Source of the DNA: Syngnathus acus
Lineage: Eukaryota > Chordata > Actinopteri > Syngnathiformes > Syngnathidae
Reading direction: 5' to 3'
Assembly (NCBI RefSeq): GCF_901709675.1
Contig: NC_051092.1
Location: 12,584,491-12,648,490, forward strand
Length of the DNA: 64,000 nucleotides
Below the pieces are notes generated by a model that saw nothing but the letters and a program-made list of their open reading frames with translations, did no database searches and was not told the origin of the DNA. The position numbers were made by a program, and so were the translations under genes. Within the stretch, counting starts at the first letter, position 1. Each line of letters opens with the position of its first letter. Positions 1 through 16,100 of this stretch are shown here, in pieces.

Positions 1-209
1 TCACCACTCGTCGGGGAAACATTTTCAAACACTCCGCCTTCAAATTTGATGACAAGGGTGACGCGTTTGAACGATGGCGAGGTGACAGAATGAGACACCT
101 GAATTTTGAGTTTTGTTTTTAGTTACGTATGCATTCATGAAGTCAAGCAGGGCTCTGGGATTTCTGCTGTGTAGATGTGGTATTTTATTCTTAATTTTTT
201 TAAGACAAC
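1..209. other. Upstream flank of dnali1
   Basis: Nothing here can be called a gene. Frame 3 is open from the window edge to about position 120, but it has no recognisable similarity and could be chance or the end of an upstream exon. A T-rich tract ending in AAG at about 188-205 directly precedes the dnali1 start codon and would also serve as a splice acceptor. A 5'UTR exon of dnali1 may therefore lie further upstream, outside the window. Confidence 0.4.
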
Positions 210-2394
210 ATGTTTGAACCCCTCGAGACTCTGCTGAAATATGAGACTCCAGTTTTAATCAGTAAAACTACAGATAAAAAGAGTACGAAGGTAAGTTTGG
301 CAACGCTAGTTCACGCTAACATTCAATAAATTAGAGGTCGGAAATACTTTCATTAGTGCTCTCAATGAGCAAGACATAAATATCATCGTTGAATAATCAC
401 ATTTTGAATAATCACATTTCAGATGACTGGTGGTTTCTGCCATCAAACAAACAACAATAAGATATATAATTAATATATTTATTTATTGACAGCGCAGCAT
501 CCAAGTGGAGCACATCTGCCTCACAGCCGACAGATTCTGGGTTTGAATCTGTGATTAGGTTTTCTCTGAGTACTCCGCTTTCTTCCCACGTTCCAAAATC
601 ATGCATGATAGCTTCATTGTACAGGATTAAAAAAAATATATTCAACTGAATATATTTCATGTTTTAAAGGTTGCCAATTTCATTTGTATTTAGTTGCGCA
701 ATTTGTTTATCACTTCAGGGAGTCTTTGTACCTCATTTTGTGACTCACTGAGCACCTGTCACATCGAATGATTTTTAGAAAGTGCTATACATAAAACTGT
801 TCGTGTAAACATGACAATTAAAAAATGTCAAGACAGCACTCAAAGAAACACAAAATTTCCAGGTATTGTAATGTGATATTTTTTACAGGGGGGCCGTCCT
901 TTTAAAGTCAGCAACCAAGCGCATGCCGACTCCCCGGTGCCTCCACCCCCTAAAGTTAAATCCTCTGCAGCTGAAGCCCCAAGGCAACAAAATGATGACA
1001 TACTTAACCTCATCTTTCCACCCAGGTATACCCGCCCCCTTCCCTGCTTTCCATGTCGTGTCACTTGACTAATTCAGCCTTCCTTAATCTTTCATTGTTT
1101 TATCATGCCAGGGAATGGCTGGAGGGAAACCAGCTGTGGGTGCAGCAAGTGTCCAGCGCGCCGTGCACCAGAGCGGACGTGGTGAACCTCGAGGAGCTCC
1201 TGGACAGGAAACTGCAGCAACGAAGGGCCATAGAGACGGGAATATGCCCTGTTCGAAGAGAGCTCTATACCCAGTGCTTCGGTAAGGAGGCTCTGCAATC
1301 CGGAAGATAAGAACCCTTCCCAAGGCCAATGCCAATGAAGGTAACAATTGTTTAAGGACAAGCAGACTTTAATTTTGTGTCTGCCTCAAGTCTTTGATGC
1401 CGCTCGTGGCATCAAATAGCCAAATTTGTGGTCAATTATTCGCAGAGGCGAGCTGACAGCTTCTTCAAGTTGGCACCCATTTTGTGAAGGAGCTCAGGAA
1501 TCGCACCCAGCTTGCAGTTGAACTTGCTCATCGAGTGAGTTTGAGTAATAATAGCCAGCCATACATCTTCAGTCATGACGGCCAGCCTCCCCATCTCAAA
1601 AAGTGAAACTAAACTAAATCAGGAAACTGGCAACTCCAAGCAGCAGAACATCTGTTATCAGAATTACACTTATGTGGGCATGTTGCTAATGCAACGTGGC
1701 ACTACTCTGAAGGCGTACACTCTAAATTTTCTGTGTTCAGAAGGTTAAATCTGGAAGGAGGGCTACGTCATGATTAAAGCTGCTCTCTTTGTGTAGATGA
1801 GCTGATCAGGCAGGTGACCATCAACTGCGCCGAGCGGGGTCACTTGCTGTTGCGGGTCCGAGATGAGATCCAGATGACCATAGCCGCTTACCAGACCTTC
1901 TACGAGAGCAGTGTGGTTTTTGGCATGAGAAAAGCTCTGCAGGCTGAGCAGGACAAGGTGGACATGCAGAAAAGAGTAAGGACCAGTTCTTCTTCCTTTC
2001 AGTCATAACGTAACATAATAAAATATCTACCAAGCAACGGCCCATCGCTCGAGCAGCTGCAAGGTCACCACGTAGGGTGTCTGTGGCAAGTTGACTCTTG
2101 TCGTTTATAGATTGCAGTGCTGGAGCAAGAGAAAGACGAGCTGCAGAAAGAGTTGCGCGATGAGAAGGCCAAATGCGACGCCATCGAAAAAACCGAAGAA
2201 GAGAAACATGAAGTTCAGGAAAAGAAGTACACGGAGCAGATTCAGTTCCTCAAGAGAACCAATCAGCAGCTTAAGGTGATGACAAGTCACACTAGTGTTC
2301 ATATGGATGTCATGAAATGAAACTGAAACTGTTGTCTTTCTCTTCAATTTGTCCCTCTTAGGTTCAACTGGAGGGAGTTGTGACACCAAAGTAA
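210..2394 (+). CDS. dnali1: Axonemal dynein light intermediate polypeptide 1 (p28 inner-arm light chain)
   Basis: Light chain of single-headed inner-arm dyneins in motile cilia and sperm flagella. It belongs to the DNALI1/p28 family, which binds inner-arm heavy chains and actin. Six coding exons are read: 210-290, 889-1025, 1112-1281, 1797-1975, 2111-2275 and 2362-2394. They give 254 residues, against 258 in human as I remember it. Family landmarks are LLKYETPVLISK near the N-terminus, PPREWLEGNQLWVQQVSS, ETGICPVRRELYTQCFDEL, TINCAERG, RDEIQMTIAAYQT and the C-terminal FLKRTNQQLK. The last third (about residues 170-240) is rich in K, E and heptads and should form a coiled coil. The start codon was chosen because it sits just before the conserved LLKYETP block. 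All introns are GT-AG. A possible polyadenylation signal AATAAA lies at 2991-2996. Identity is very secure, and the orthologue assignment rests on protein similarity only. Confidence 0.95.
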
Positions 2395-3931
2395 TTTCAC
2401 AGTAGCCAGTTCACAATGGAACATGTCACTGAACAGTACACTTTTTTAATGAATGAATGTATTGTTGGGTAATTAATAATTAAATGTATTTTTTAAAGAA
2501 CGAAGGAGAGCAGGTAATTTATAATACCTTCCAATGAATTAATTGCCTTTTTGAGGCTTCATTGCGCATGTGCCCAGAAATATCACCCATTTGCCTGTCT
2601 TGTGTTCCTTGGTGAAAATAGACTCCATGTATTTTAGGGATCTCAATCACAAGTGATATGCATGAATATTTGAGTTTTGTTTTGTATTTGAGTTCAACTA
2701 AGCAATGTGAGTCACAAAGAAGTGTGCACACGCTGTAGTGTACTTGTATAATTATCTCAAAGTTGTGTCTCATGTTCTGGAGATATTCATCTTAGGGTTC
2801 TTAAGGTGTGTCTTGGAAAGCAAAGATTGCATGCCAAAACACACCCATTTTAAAAGATCTGTCACAGGCTTTGTGTTCATCAAGTCAGACAAAAAGAACT
2901 CCGATTCGTCTATTCAAGCTCAGCCGAGCTACAAGGAAAGATATTTCTACACAGCATTAAGAGAGGATTATTTTGGCAAGACCTGTTGATAATAAAACAT
3001 TTTCACGTTATGGCAGCCTTCAGAAATTCTTCAATGTTTTTGTCTGATCACAAGGAAGTGTCTGACTTAACCCGGTTGTCCATCATCAACAAAGAAAGTT
3101 CTGGCTCAAAGAATGCAGGTGACACATTTTTGTCTCTTTAACCTAAAATACTAAAATAAACTTCTTGTTTTTACTCTTTGTGCTGTTTACTTGTATGTAT
3201 ATTGTGTACTATGTCTTGTCAACGTGGGATAGTGGGAAACGTAATTTCGATCTCTTTGTGTGTCTTGACATGTCGAGAAATTGACAATAAAGCAGACTTT
3301 GACTTTGACTTTAAAATACATGTGTTGTTCTACTGCTTTGGTCCACCCATGTATTTTAAGATGGAAATAGATGGTGCTACTTTACACTGATAAAAACGTT
3401 TATGACAAAGTGTCAGTCAAAAAGATGTAACATGAATGGCGAAATAATGCTGGCATTAATTTACATTTCAATAAGTTGATTCAAAAACAAATTTGCTGGC
3501 AATTCACTTTATTCAGGCGTCGAAAACATGGTTATTGAGCGACTGGATAGAGAAGTTGTATTTTTAATTTCAAAAATCTTTATTGACAAATTCATAATTA
3601 TACAAAGTTACTCGAGTGTACCGTTAGTGACGTATAACAGCGCCACTCATCGCAACCAATCAGCTTGTCTTTCAACCCGGAAATGCATTGCGCGTAACGT
3701 TGTTACAGACGCCGTCACGTGTCCCCCGGTGTGCGAGCAAAATAGGCGTTAAAGTGGGCGTTGGCACGATGACTCCTATGAAACCTTGACCATATGCGAT
3801 TAATTAGATATGCTTTGGCTTTCCGTTTAGCTGGCATTGGTGAGCGCCGTCCGTCACCAGTAAGCTCTTGTCGCTTTCTCCGACCCATAGTTTGCCCCGG
3901 TTCTCCTCTACTCTTAGCCCGAAGACACTCA
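2395..3931. other. Intergenic, dnali1 to chkb
   Basis: This stretch holds the likely dnali1 3'UTR, AT-rich unique sequence, a LINE-like tail (3219-3315, listed separately) and the chkb promoter and 5'UTR. From about 3640 the composition becomes richer in CpG, which fits a promoter. An ATG at 3794 is in frame with chkb and open down to it, so the kinase could have a longer N-terminus of 46 extra residues. Confidence 0.5.
3219..3315 (+). repeat. Non-LTR retrotransposon 3' tail (L2/Rex1-like)
   Basis: The segment reads through AAATTGACAATAAAGCAGAC and then a run of TTTGAC units. This is the typical 3' terminus of dispersed teleost LINE copies that end in short tandem tails. Only the tail is present and no reverse-transcriptase frame is seen. 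Family assignment is from memory and uncertain. Confidence 0.5.
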
Positions 3932-7480
<3,549 letters not shown>

Positions 7481-9225
7481 AGTCCTGCTTGCTTGCCCTC
7501 ATGTAAAAATACTTTTTTCTTTGTTTTTACTTTATTTAAATACATCAAAACCGATTCCTGGGCCTTGTGCTCTAAGAACAGTATTCTTATGCAGAAGTAG
7601 TCCCAAGCAAGTTCTATAAATCTATTTGGATTTCAAGGTCTAAACCCCACCACCATGATGCACTAGTCTATTGTGGACCACTTTTTGACATGAGCATTTG
7701 TTTTGTCCTTTCATTGTGGGAAGGCGCTTGTGTCTTTATTTTTGACGAGCTAACTTGATCTGATCATTGATGTTCCGTCCACATTAATATGAAGAAAGCA
7801 CATTAAGAGAACTGTAAAATGAAGTTTTTTTTGTTTGTTATTTGATGATTAGACTGTCCTGGATAAAATATTAGAGACATTAAAAGAAATGTGTTTTGAG
7901 AATTAAGTTATAATTTAGGAGAATTATGAAAAGTCATGATACTGCACAGGGAAAAATCTTTTTCAGAAAAAAGTCTTCATTTTACAAGAAATGAACCGAT
8001 TTCATGAAAAAAAGATGCAGAAAAAACTCATTATGGCTTTATTGTAATGCTCAAATTATTCCCTAATAAACTTTCTTTGTTGCAACTTTGTCATAAAATT
8101 CTGAAATCATATTACAAGAAAAAAGATGCAATTACCTAAAAAAGCCCAAATAAAAGTGATATGACGGGAATCTCATCAATTTAAAAGAATAGTCATATTG
8201 CAAGAAAGAAAATTGTGACTAAAGACTGAAATGACAAAAAATCATTAAAATTACTTTATTTTTGAGAATTATCATGTGCGATGGGCAGTAACAGGACAGT
8301 AATTATTCGTGTCATGTTGATACACTGTCTTGTCGGGGTAGCACAAATGCTCCTTTATACTCTCTGATACTATTGTACTCCACAAAATAACACTCTTGGG
8401 ATATTTACTATTTATGGTGTCAATGCAGATTCGGCTGAAAATAAAAATACTACAGCACAGATGCTTCAAAGACAAAAATGAAAACAATCAGCAACTTGAC
8501 ATCGACATGTTTATATTTTGCTGAGCACAACTTCAAATATATGGAGTAGCTTGAAAAAATTTCTGTGGTTTGTCATGCACCTTTGTATTTCATTTGTTGT
8601 AACCAAAATCCATTACCATCCATCTTTTGGATGAAACAAAAAGTTGAACTGTTCCAATCTGTTAATATTTAGATAAAACAAAGTGTTCTGTTATGCATTG
8701 CTCCTGTTTATACTATTAGTGGGTATGATTTATTAAACTTGAGTGTCCAGAAGGGGGCTGTCCAACCTTATTCTGTTATATAAAGATAAGTCCACAGATG
8801 CAAGGGCCGCTTGACAACCCTCAAGCAGTAGATTGGACACCCCTACTCTGGTACTTTCCTCCTGCCCCTGCCTCAGTGGAGCTGTCAGGAGTTTCAAGTT
8901 GCACAAGCTTAAAATAGACCTAACAAAATCAACTGCCTAGCTAAACCAACTGGATCTTAACCTTTTCCAGAACAAACGACAATTTTGGACAACATGACTC
9001 ATTGAAAGGGCAAGACCAGTTTTGTAAAAGGTTTTTCATTATCTTGCATCTGAAATGAACCTTCTATGTAATTGTTTTAGAAAGATGCTAGCTTGGATAA
9101 GTATGTGGCTAACATATAGTCTTGTGAGAGTTTGCAGCATTTTTCCCAGAGTTGGTGCATGGACACCAGGCGTCACCCGCGCCAACGCGTCACACCGAGA
9201 ATACTCAGATGAGTGGAAAAATAGC
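7481..9225. other. Intergenic, chkb 3'UTR and kelch-gene upstream region
   Basis: This stretch holds the AT-rich chkb 3' region with a polyadenylation signal at 8065-8070, unique AT-rich DNA and a probable degraded hAT-type fragment at about 8740-8851. From 9055 there is an open frame continuous with the kelch gene. No other coding segment is supported. Confidence 0.45.
8740..8851. mobile_element. Possible hAT-like non-autonomous remnant
   Basis: The segment opens with GAGTGTCCAGAAGGGGGC and closes with GATTGGACACCCCTACTC. This resembles the inverted ends of hAT/Charlie-type elements that finish in TTGGACACCCCTG in fish genomes. The interior mentions no transposase and the ends are imperfect, so the call is tentative. 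Confidence 0.35.
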
Positions 9226-11644
9226 ATGGCACTTCGCACGTATGACCTTGGAGGCCAAGGCGGCAGTGCGGTCACGGTCCAAACCAGCACGCACACATTC
9301 CGTGTAAGTAGCGCAATCCAAAACAATCAGTCTCCATTTTCAGTACCAAACATTTCTCTGTACAAGCAGGTAGACCTGGGAAGGCTTTCTGAGTGCAGCG
9401 AGTACTTCCGTGCTTTGTCTCAGTCGGGGATGAGGGAAGCAGCCGAGAATCTGGTCCACCTAGAACACGTGTCGTCAGCCGTCTTTCACCACCTGCTGGA
9501 GTTTTACTTCCACGATGCATTTGAAACCCCACGAGAGGAGGAGTTAGGCTCTCATATACAGGTACTGTACAAAGATATCCACAAACTGGTACTCTCTGCC
9601 AGACAGTTGACACGACATTGACGATTAATGAATTGTGGCCGACCTAACTAACGTTCTGTGTGATGTTTGTGGAGGTATCCAGCTACCTCCTGGCTGAGGC
9701 CTTTCTCTCGCGGTGTCTGTCTGTGCTGACAGAGGAGCTGAGGCCGGAGAGGTGTCTGTCCTATCTGAGTCTGGCTCGGGAGATCTGCTGCGTGGAGCTG
9801 AGGAGCACCGTGTTTGCCTACCTAAGCAGGAACCTGTTGGAGCTGCCTCATGTCATCAGGTATTGTGACGACTAGTTTTTGAAAATGTGTCTTTTGAGGG
9901 AAGTAACTCCTGATCCTCTTTTGAAACCCTCCTCGTGATGTCTCAGGTGTCTGAGCGACGAGGAAAAAGAGGAGCTCATCCTACTGAGGACACAAGGGAA
10001 ACCTTGTCTCTGCAGTCTTCGGAAGGAGAACCTGATGTCTTGGAAGGACCCGGAGACAGAGCGTGCCCGCTACGTTTTTGCCAAGCAAAACGGAGCGTGG
10101 CAACCCACCGCTGAGTTCCCTTTCCGGGCAGACAAGTGGTGCTTCACGGTTGTGGTGCTATATAACTACTTGTACATCATAGGAGGCTACAGGACCCTTG
10201 TGAGGAGAAGGTGGGACTTCAAAATTGCCACGTTTCGGTATAATCCTTTGACTTTGGAATGGTCTACTGCTGCTCCACTTATTAAGGTAAAAAGACAAAT
10301 ACCCTAATATATAGTTACATTTAAAAAAAAAAGTGCAAATAACTTAGACAGTTTGGTTGGCCGTCCACAGCACAGGAGGCATTTCAGCGCAGTGGCCTGC
10401 CAGGGCCGTATCTACGCACTGGGCGGCTGGTACTTGGACTCCCTGGTCACCCCGGACTCCAGCACGGCCCTGTACACAGCCGTGGAGTGCTACGATCCAT
10501 GGGAGGACTCATGGAGGTCTGTACAGGAAATAAGTGATGTCACAGGCTCGGCGCAGTGTCAGTAAAAGCACTTGCCCTTTTTGGATGAAGGCGTAAGAAT
10601 ATTGTATGCTAGAACATGCTATGCTAGTCTTTTTACTATATGATAGATTGTTGCTACATACATGTATTCATATACCTGTGTTTATATGTTATGTTTATGT
10701 CATGCTATGTTAGGTTGGCTGACACTAGACTAGGTTAGGCTACCTCATGCTATACATTCTATGCTATGCCCTAGTTTGTATAGTTTCAATATGTCTGTGT
10801 GCCTCAGGTTTGTCTCGTCACTCCCTCTCACGGATTTCCAGTTCACCGTATCTTTATCTCATGATGTGCCTCTAGCGACCAGTCTTGGACACTGCCTCTA
10901 TGTCCTGGGTAGCATACAGAGGACTGGAGAAAAACTGATGCTCCAGTACAACACCAGGCAAGGTATGGTTTAACAATCTCGTATGGAAAGCTGGTCCACA
11001 ATTCATCTTAATGAAGGGATGATGGAGTGAAAAATGTCATCTGTGTCTTGGAATCTGGTAGATTTGTGGTGTGAGCTGCTTCCCACTCTCACTAGACTAG
11101 ATGCAGACCTTCCAGCTCTTTACTTCCTCATGGGCGCCTCCGACAAGTTAGTGGTGATTGGAGGAAACAACTTGCACAATGTGGTCATGTGGTTTTGCAC
11201 ACGCACGCAGAAATGGGGACAGGTAATGACTAACCACAGTTTGTTAAAAACTGTTCATTGACAAAGAATCACAATTCTTTGAATCTAGAGTCCAGTTCCG
11301 CTGAACAAAATAAAAACAACTGCTTTGCATATCATATTTTCTCACTCAGCTCTATGTTGGTCTTTTTCTTTTTAAAAACACAGTACAATACATTCTGGTT
11401 TTCTGAGCTTGGAACCAACTGAAGATATCCTTTGTAAGCATGCTTCGCTTTATTTGCGCAGGCACACAGTATACGGAAAACGGCGTTGGCCGGACAGGGG
11501 GCGCTGTTGGGCTCGCAGATCGTGATGCCGAGTGTGGAGCATAACAGCGTGGTGACGATGGACTTGCAAACGCTCACTATGAAGGTCCTGACCGCTCTGC
11601 CCATCTCTATCTGCTATGAAGCCGTCTTTTACCTTCATTTTTGA
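9226..11644 (+). CDS. BTB-BACK-kelch repeat protein (KLHL42/KLHDC7-like)
   Basis: Probable substrate adaptor for a Cullin-3 ubiquitin ligase, by analogy with other BTB-kelch proteins. Eight exons: 9226-9303, 9370-9561, 9675-9859, 9947-10286, 10371-10516, 10808-10962, 11062-11222 and 11462-11644, giving 479 residues. The BTB part is seen in FRVDLGRLSECSEYFRAL and SGMREAAENL. A BACK region follows around YLLAEAFLSRCLSVL. Kelch blades are marked by YLYIIGGY, RIYALGGW, CLYVLGS and KLVVIGGN. The BTB wording (SEYFRAL..SGMREA) recalls KLHL42. The position beside chkb and cpt1b recalls human KLHDC7B, so no symbol is given. The start at 9226 is a choice: the frame is open up to an ATG at 9055. The 66-base first intron is itself in frame without stops, so retention would insert 22 residues. 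The acceptor at 9674 is weak. Polyadenylation signal candidate at 12082-12087. Confidence 0.85.
10600..10790. repeat. Degenerate CTATG/TGCTA-rich minisatellite in kelch-gene intron 5
   Basis: Short words such as ATGCTA, CTATGCTA and TAGGTT recur irregularly through the intron between exons ending 10516 and starting 10808. It looks like an old decayed tandem repeat and no coding role is suggested. Confidence 0.4.
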
Positions 11645-13145
11645 CGATACACTCCATATCCTATGTTAAGGTTGCCTGAATATCTGTAACAGAAATATGT
11701 CAAAAACAAAGTTATATGACATATGATCATATATGTAATGTGTACTAAACTCAATGGCATTGCGTAATAATTTACCATTTATTATTGAAAACACAAAACA
11801 ATATAAATTGTTTTATAAAAATGCTGCTTGTGGTGGAAGGTCACTATGTCAAGTGGTCCTTTGAGCATCATAAAGGTTGTAACTTGTCCGCATGTGCCTG
11901 ACAAAATGTGATGTCATCCTAATTTTGCTTGCTGTGTTTTTTTTTTTTTTTTAATTGTCGTCACAGTGATCTCCTGCCAAGTCACAAGCAAAACAAACAA
12001 GCCAGAGGTGAGCGCAGCCTTATTGTTATTATTATTCATCATATATTGTTTATAAAACAATTCTATGCAATGTTATATAGCAATAAATGCTAATAAAAAA
12101 AACATTCTTTTCACATAAGGCCTCTTCAATGTCTTGATAAGTGATCCAGGAAAGCTATTTTTCCTCCCATAGCCTATTGCTTCATTTTGTAATAAGGCCC
12201 TTTTCCCAAAATGTGTTTTTACACATTTACTTCTATATTTATAATGGCCTTTCTCCCTTTCATATTTCAATAAATCGATGAATGATATTTATGATTGTGT
12301 GAGGCAAGCAACAGCTTTGGTGTACACGCACGCATGGGAGGTGATCGTTTCTGACTTGGTGTCCTGTTACATGCCACAGAGGGGGGAGCGAGATCGAGCG
12401 CTGTTGGACTTAAGTGGGGGAGTGCAGTTGGGAGTTGCCACCTGAGTGAAGAAGCCCTTGGAGGGCACAAAGCTGAGAGGGGACAGAGTGCTTCATTGCA
12501 AAAAGTCACCACTGCCTTTCTACTTCCTCACAGTCAAGCCAAGGTAAATTAAAACTGCTTTTCTTATGACATTTTATATATTTATACCACATTTGTTTAT
12601 TATCATAACCATCAAGTTGAAGGTTAACTGACTATAGCTCAATCCATTATAACCATGCGTGTGTTTCCGCGGCCTGCAGCCTGAAGCGTTCTGCCATATC
12701 TGTCCGTTGAACTTTCACCCACTTGTGTGACTGCAGTCGCGTGACGTGGAAAAAGTCTTCACGCTGTCATCCGAGCCTGTCATGCTCTCCTGTCGACGTC
12801 AATATTATTGTTGGGCCACGTGTGCACTTTCAGAACAGGAAATATGTGTTGCTATGCCGAGAGGACATCGGGGTCATTCAGTCATTCATGTGTGCATGTG
12901 TGTCTGCATGTGTATATATATTTGTGTACATATATAGTATACATATAGTGTATACATATATATGGATAGATCCGTAGATATTGATATGTGTATGTATTTA
13001 TATTTTATATTTTTACTCGCTAAAATAGCGGTCTTATTTAGCTGCTTGAGAGTAGCTGAATATTAAAACCTCTCTGAGTATGATACTGCAATCTAGCACT
13101 GCAATACTGATGAATTAATTGTATGACTGACAGTGATTAGGAGCG
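11645..13145. other. Intergenic, kelch gene to cpt1b
   Basis: This stretch holds the 3' region of the kelch gene (AATAAA at 12082-12087 and again near 12265), then the cpt1b upstream region. A segment at about 12310-12545 is relatively GC-rich and ends in AAG before GTAAAT, so it could be a non-coding first exon of cpt1b. The cpt1b coding exon is preceded by an acceptor (TGATTAG) at about 13134-13140, which supports at least one upstream UTR exon. A short TATA/GTGTATA-rich tract lies at 12895-12965. Confidence 0.4.
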
Positions 13146-16100
13146 ATGGCTGAAGCCCATCAGGCGGTGGGCTTCCAGTTCACTGTGCGTCCGGATGGCG
13201 TGGACCTCAAACTGAGCCAGGAAGTTATCACTAACATCTGCCAGGCTGGTCTGACGGCGTGGAAGAAGAGAGCCATACGGTTCAAGGTGCTTCTTTTTAA
13301 CATACACGTACCAGAGGTGGGGAAAGTTTTCCCTCTATTTGAGTAGAAGTATAGATACTTGTATAAGTAGTACTGATTGGAATTGTTCCACAAATGCAAT
13401 GCCAGTCAGAATACCATCTTTATGCTAATGGGACGTCAAACGCTGCGTGTTCGCTTCTCTTCCGGGGGGGGGTTGCTAATGGGATGTCAAACGCTGCGCG
13501 TTCGCTTCTCTTCCGGGGGGGGGGGGGGGCTAAGGGGGACTAAGGGGACGTCAAACGCTGCGCGTTCGCTTCTCTTCCGGGGGGGTGGGGGGTGCTAATG
13601 GGACGTCAAACGCTTTGTGTGGCGGGCTCCATCTAGTGTGGAAACTGAGAAGTGCAACAGAGTTGAGCTCAAGCTTCTTGTGCGGGCCATATTCAATTAT
13701 GTTTTCAGAATTTGCTGCGGGCCAATAAAAACTGGATCGCGGGCCGCAGTTAGCCCGCGGGCCGTAGTTTGGAGACCCCTGGCTTAAACCCATTTATGTG
13801 GAAATGAAGATATGTTTTTATTGTTCAGAATGGCATCTTGGCTGACCTGTATCCGGCCAGTCCGTCCAGTTGGCTGATTGTGGTTATCGTCATGATAAGT
13901 AGCTTATACACGGGCCTGGACCTCTCGCTGGGAATTATAAACTCCATCCAGGAAAACATGGCGCTCAGGTTAGAAACCATTTCTGTACTTCCAATGGACA
14001 CTTGTATAGATACACTTTTCTGCTTTTTCTCTGTATTGTCTGACACAATACTATGGGTGTACCTAATAAAGTGGCCATTGAGCACCCAAATCTTTGTGTT
14101 TGAATGACTGCGTTTATGTGAGGAAAGTGTAACTAGTGCAGTTTTGTGACTTTTGTGAGTAGAGGATATCTATCAGTGCAGACGGGCGCGGTCCTGAGCG
14201 CCGTGGTGTTCGCCAGTGCCGCGTGGCTCTTCCTCATCTACCTGCTCAGGTACACGCTCAAAGCTCTCCTCTCCTACCATGGCTGGATCTTTGAATCCCA
14301 CGGAAAGATGAGCACGTCCACTCAAGTGTGGCTGGTATGTGAAATATATCTCATTGCTCTGACTTTTAAAATACAGATACAGAATTGTTTGTTGGCTTTC
14401 AGAACCTGGTGAAGATGTTTTCAGGGCGCAGACCACTTCTTTACAGCTTTCAGGCGTCCTTACCCCGACTACCCGTACCCAAGGTGGAAGCCACGATCCG
14501 CAGGGTAGGTACTCTGAGGGAAATTGTGCAATTAATTGAAACCACTTGTCATTTTACAAGAGCAAACTTGCCATCCTTTGAAGCTGTACTGTGCTGATTT
14601 CTATTCCATTGAGTTTGCTATGTGATTTCAATGTACTGGTTGGGTGGATGGGGATTGCTACTCTCTTTAAAGGGTTGTTAGAGGCTTTTTCTTGTCCAGT
14701 TATGACAAGAAAGTTGTTTTGTGTGCAGTACCTGGAGTCGGTGCGTCCTCTTTTGGATGATGAGCAATATGAGGAAATGAAGATTTTGGCCAATGATTTT
14801 AAAGAGTCAGAGGCTGCCCAGCTGCAAAGATACTTGATCCTCAAGTCTTGGTGGGCCTCCAATTATGTGAGTATGCTACAGTAAGACGTCACAAAAGGTG
14901 CCGTTAATATTTCTACAACTTTTGCATGTCACTCTGCCTGTAGGTAAGTGACTGGTGGGAGGAGTACATCTACCTGAGAGGCAGAGGCCCAATTATGGTC
15001 AACAGTAACTTCTACGTCATGGTAAGATTGAAGGCGGAAAAATGGAAGGCTATCATCAACAGTACTACAGATGAGCTAATTTGTTTAACTCAATTTTATT
15101 ATTGTGCTAACTCTAAAAAGTGTTATGGTATTTTTTTAATTTAAATTTTATTTCAATATATTGTTTGTTGTTTGTTTGTTTTACACTATGTAGTATTGTA
15201 TTTTTTCTTTTGGATTATTTTATTTGGATAACTTTGTTTTATTATCTTGTGAAAAGTTAATTATATCCCATTATTAAATTTTCTTTTAATATATTTTAGT
15301 TTTAGTTTTGTATTTAACTTTTCAAAAAAGCTATGCGTGTGTCAATTACAGTCAAACAACCAATGAAATAAAAAAAAAATAGATATATTTTGGTTATTTT
15401 TTATTTATTTTGCTGATTTATGTTTCAAAGGGTTAACTACTATTCACATTTCCTCATCGTTATTTGCTCGCAAGTCATTGCTTATTTTTTCTTTGTTACT
15501 AATGGTATTGTGTCCCCATTATTTTAATTTTTGTTTTTCTATTGCTGTGCAAAGGACCTTCTGCATGTGACGCCAACTCACCGGCAGGCAGCGCGTACTG
15601 GCAACGTGGTGCACGCCATGCTGCAGTACAGACGCAAACTGGAGCGTGGTGAACATGCGCCGGTAATGCCCCAACATGCTCCATACACAATGACACACCA
15701 TTTGACTGGAACCGCTGTAACTTTTCTTCTCTCTTTTGTCGCTCAGCTGAGGGCTCTGGGAACGGTTCCCATGTGCTCCGCTCAGATGGAGAGGATGTTC
15801 AACACAACTCGCATCCCAGGCATTGAAACAGGTACGTACAGTAAAATGCACTTTTGTTTCATCTTCTGTTGATTGCTCAAATACTCATCTTTTTACTGTT
15901 TTGGTACCTAGCTGAAAGCCATGTCTAAAATAAAAGTAGTGCTTTGGAGCTATCTTATTGCAGCACTCTACTATAAGTTTCTTATTGACATAGGAGAGGT
16001 TATATGTAATTTTTTTTGTCAATTTGGCAGAATTTACTCAGCCACAGTAAAGACATTTATGTAACAATCATAAGAAGTGAAAACCATACCTGTTAATGAA

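Noticed and set aside
2738-2989. 83-codon open frame just before an AATAAA
   Set aside because: AT-rich, no domain, and it lies in the probable dnali1 3' region.
3794-3931. N-terminal extension of chkb
   Set aside because: The frame is open, but the extra 46 residues look like translated 5'UTR and the family's N-termini are variable. Kept only as an alternative start.
13429-13620. CRISPR-like array
   Set aside because: Repeats differ in length, spacers are not unique, and the setting is a vertebrate intron.
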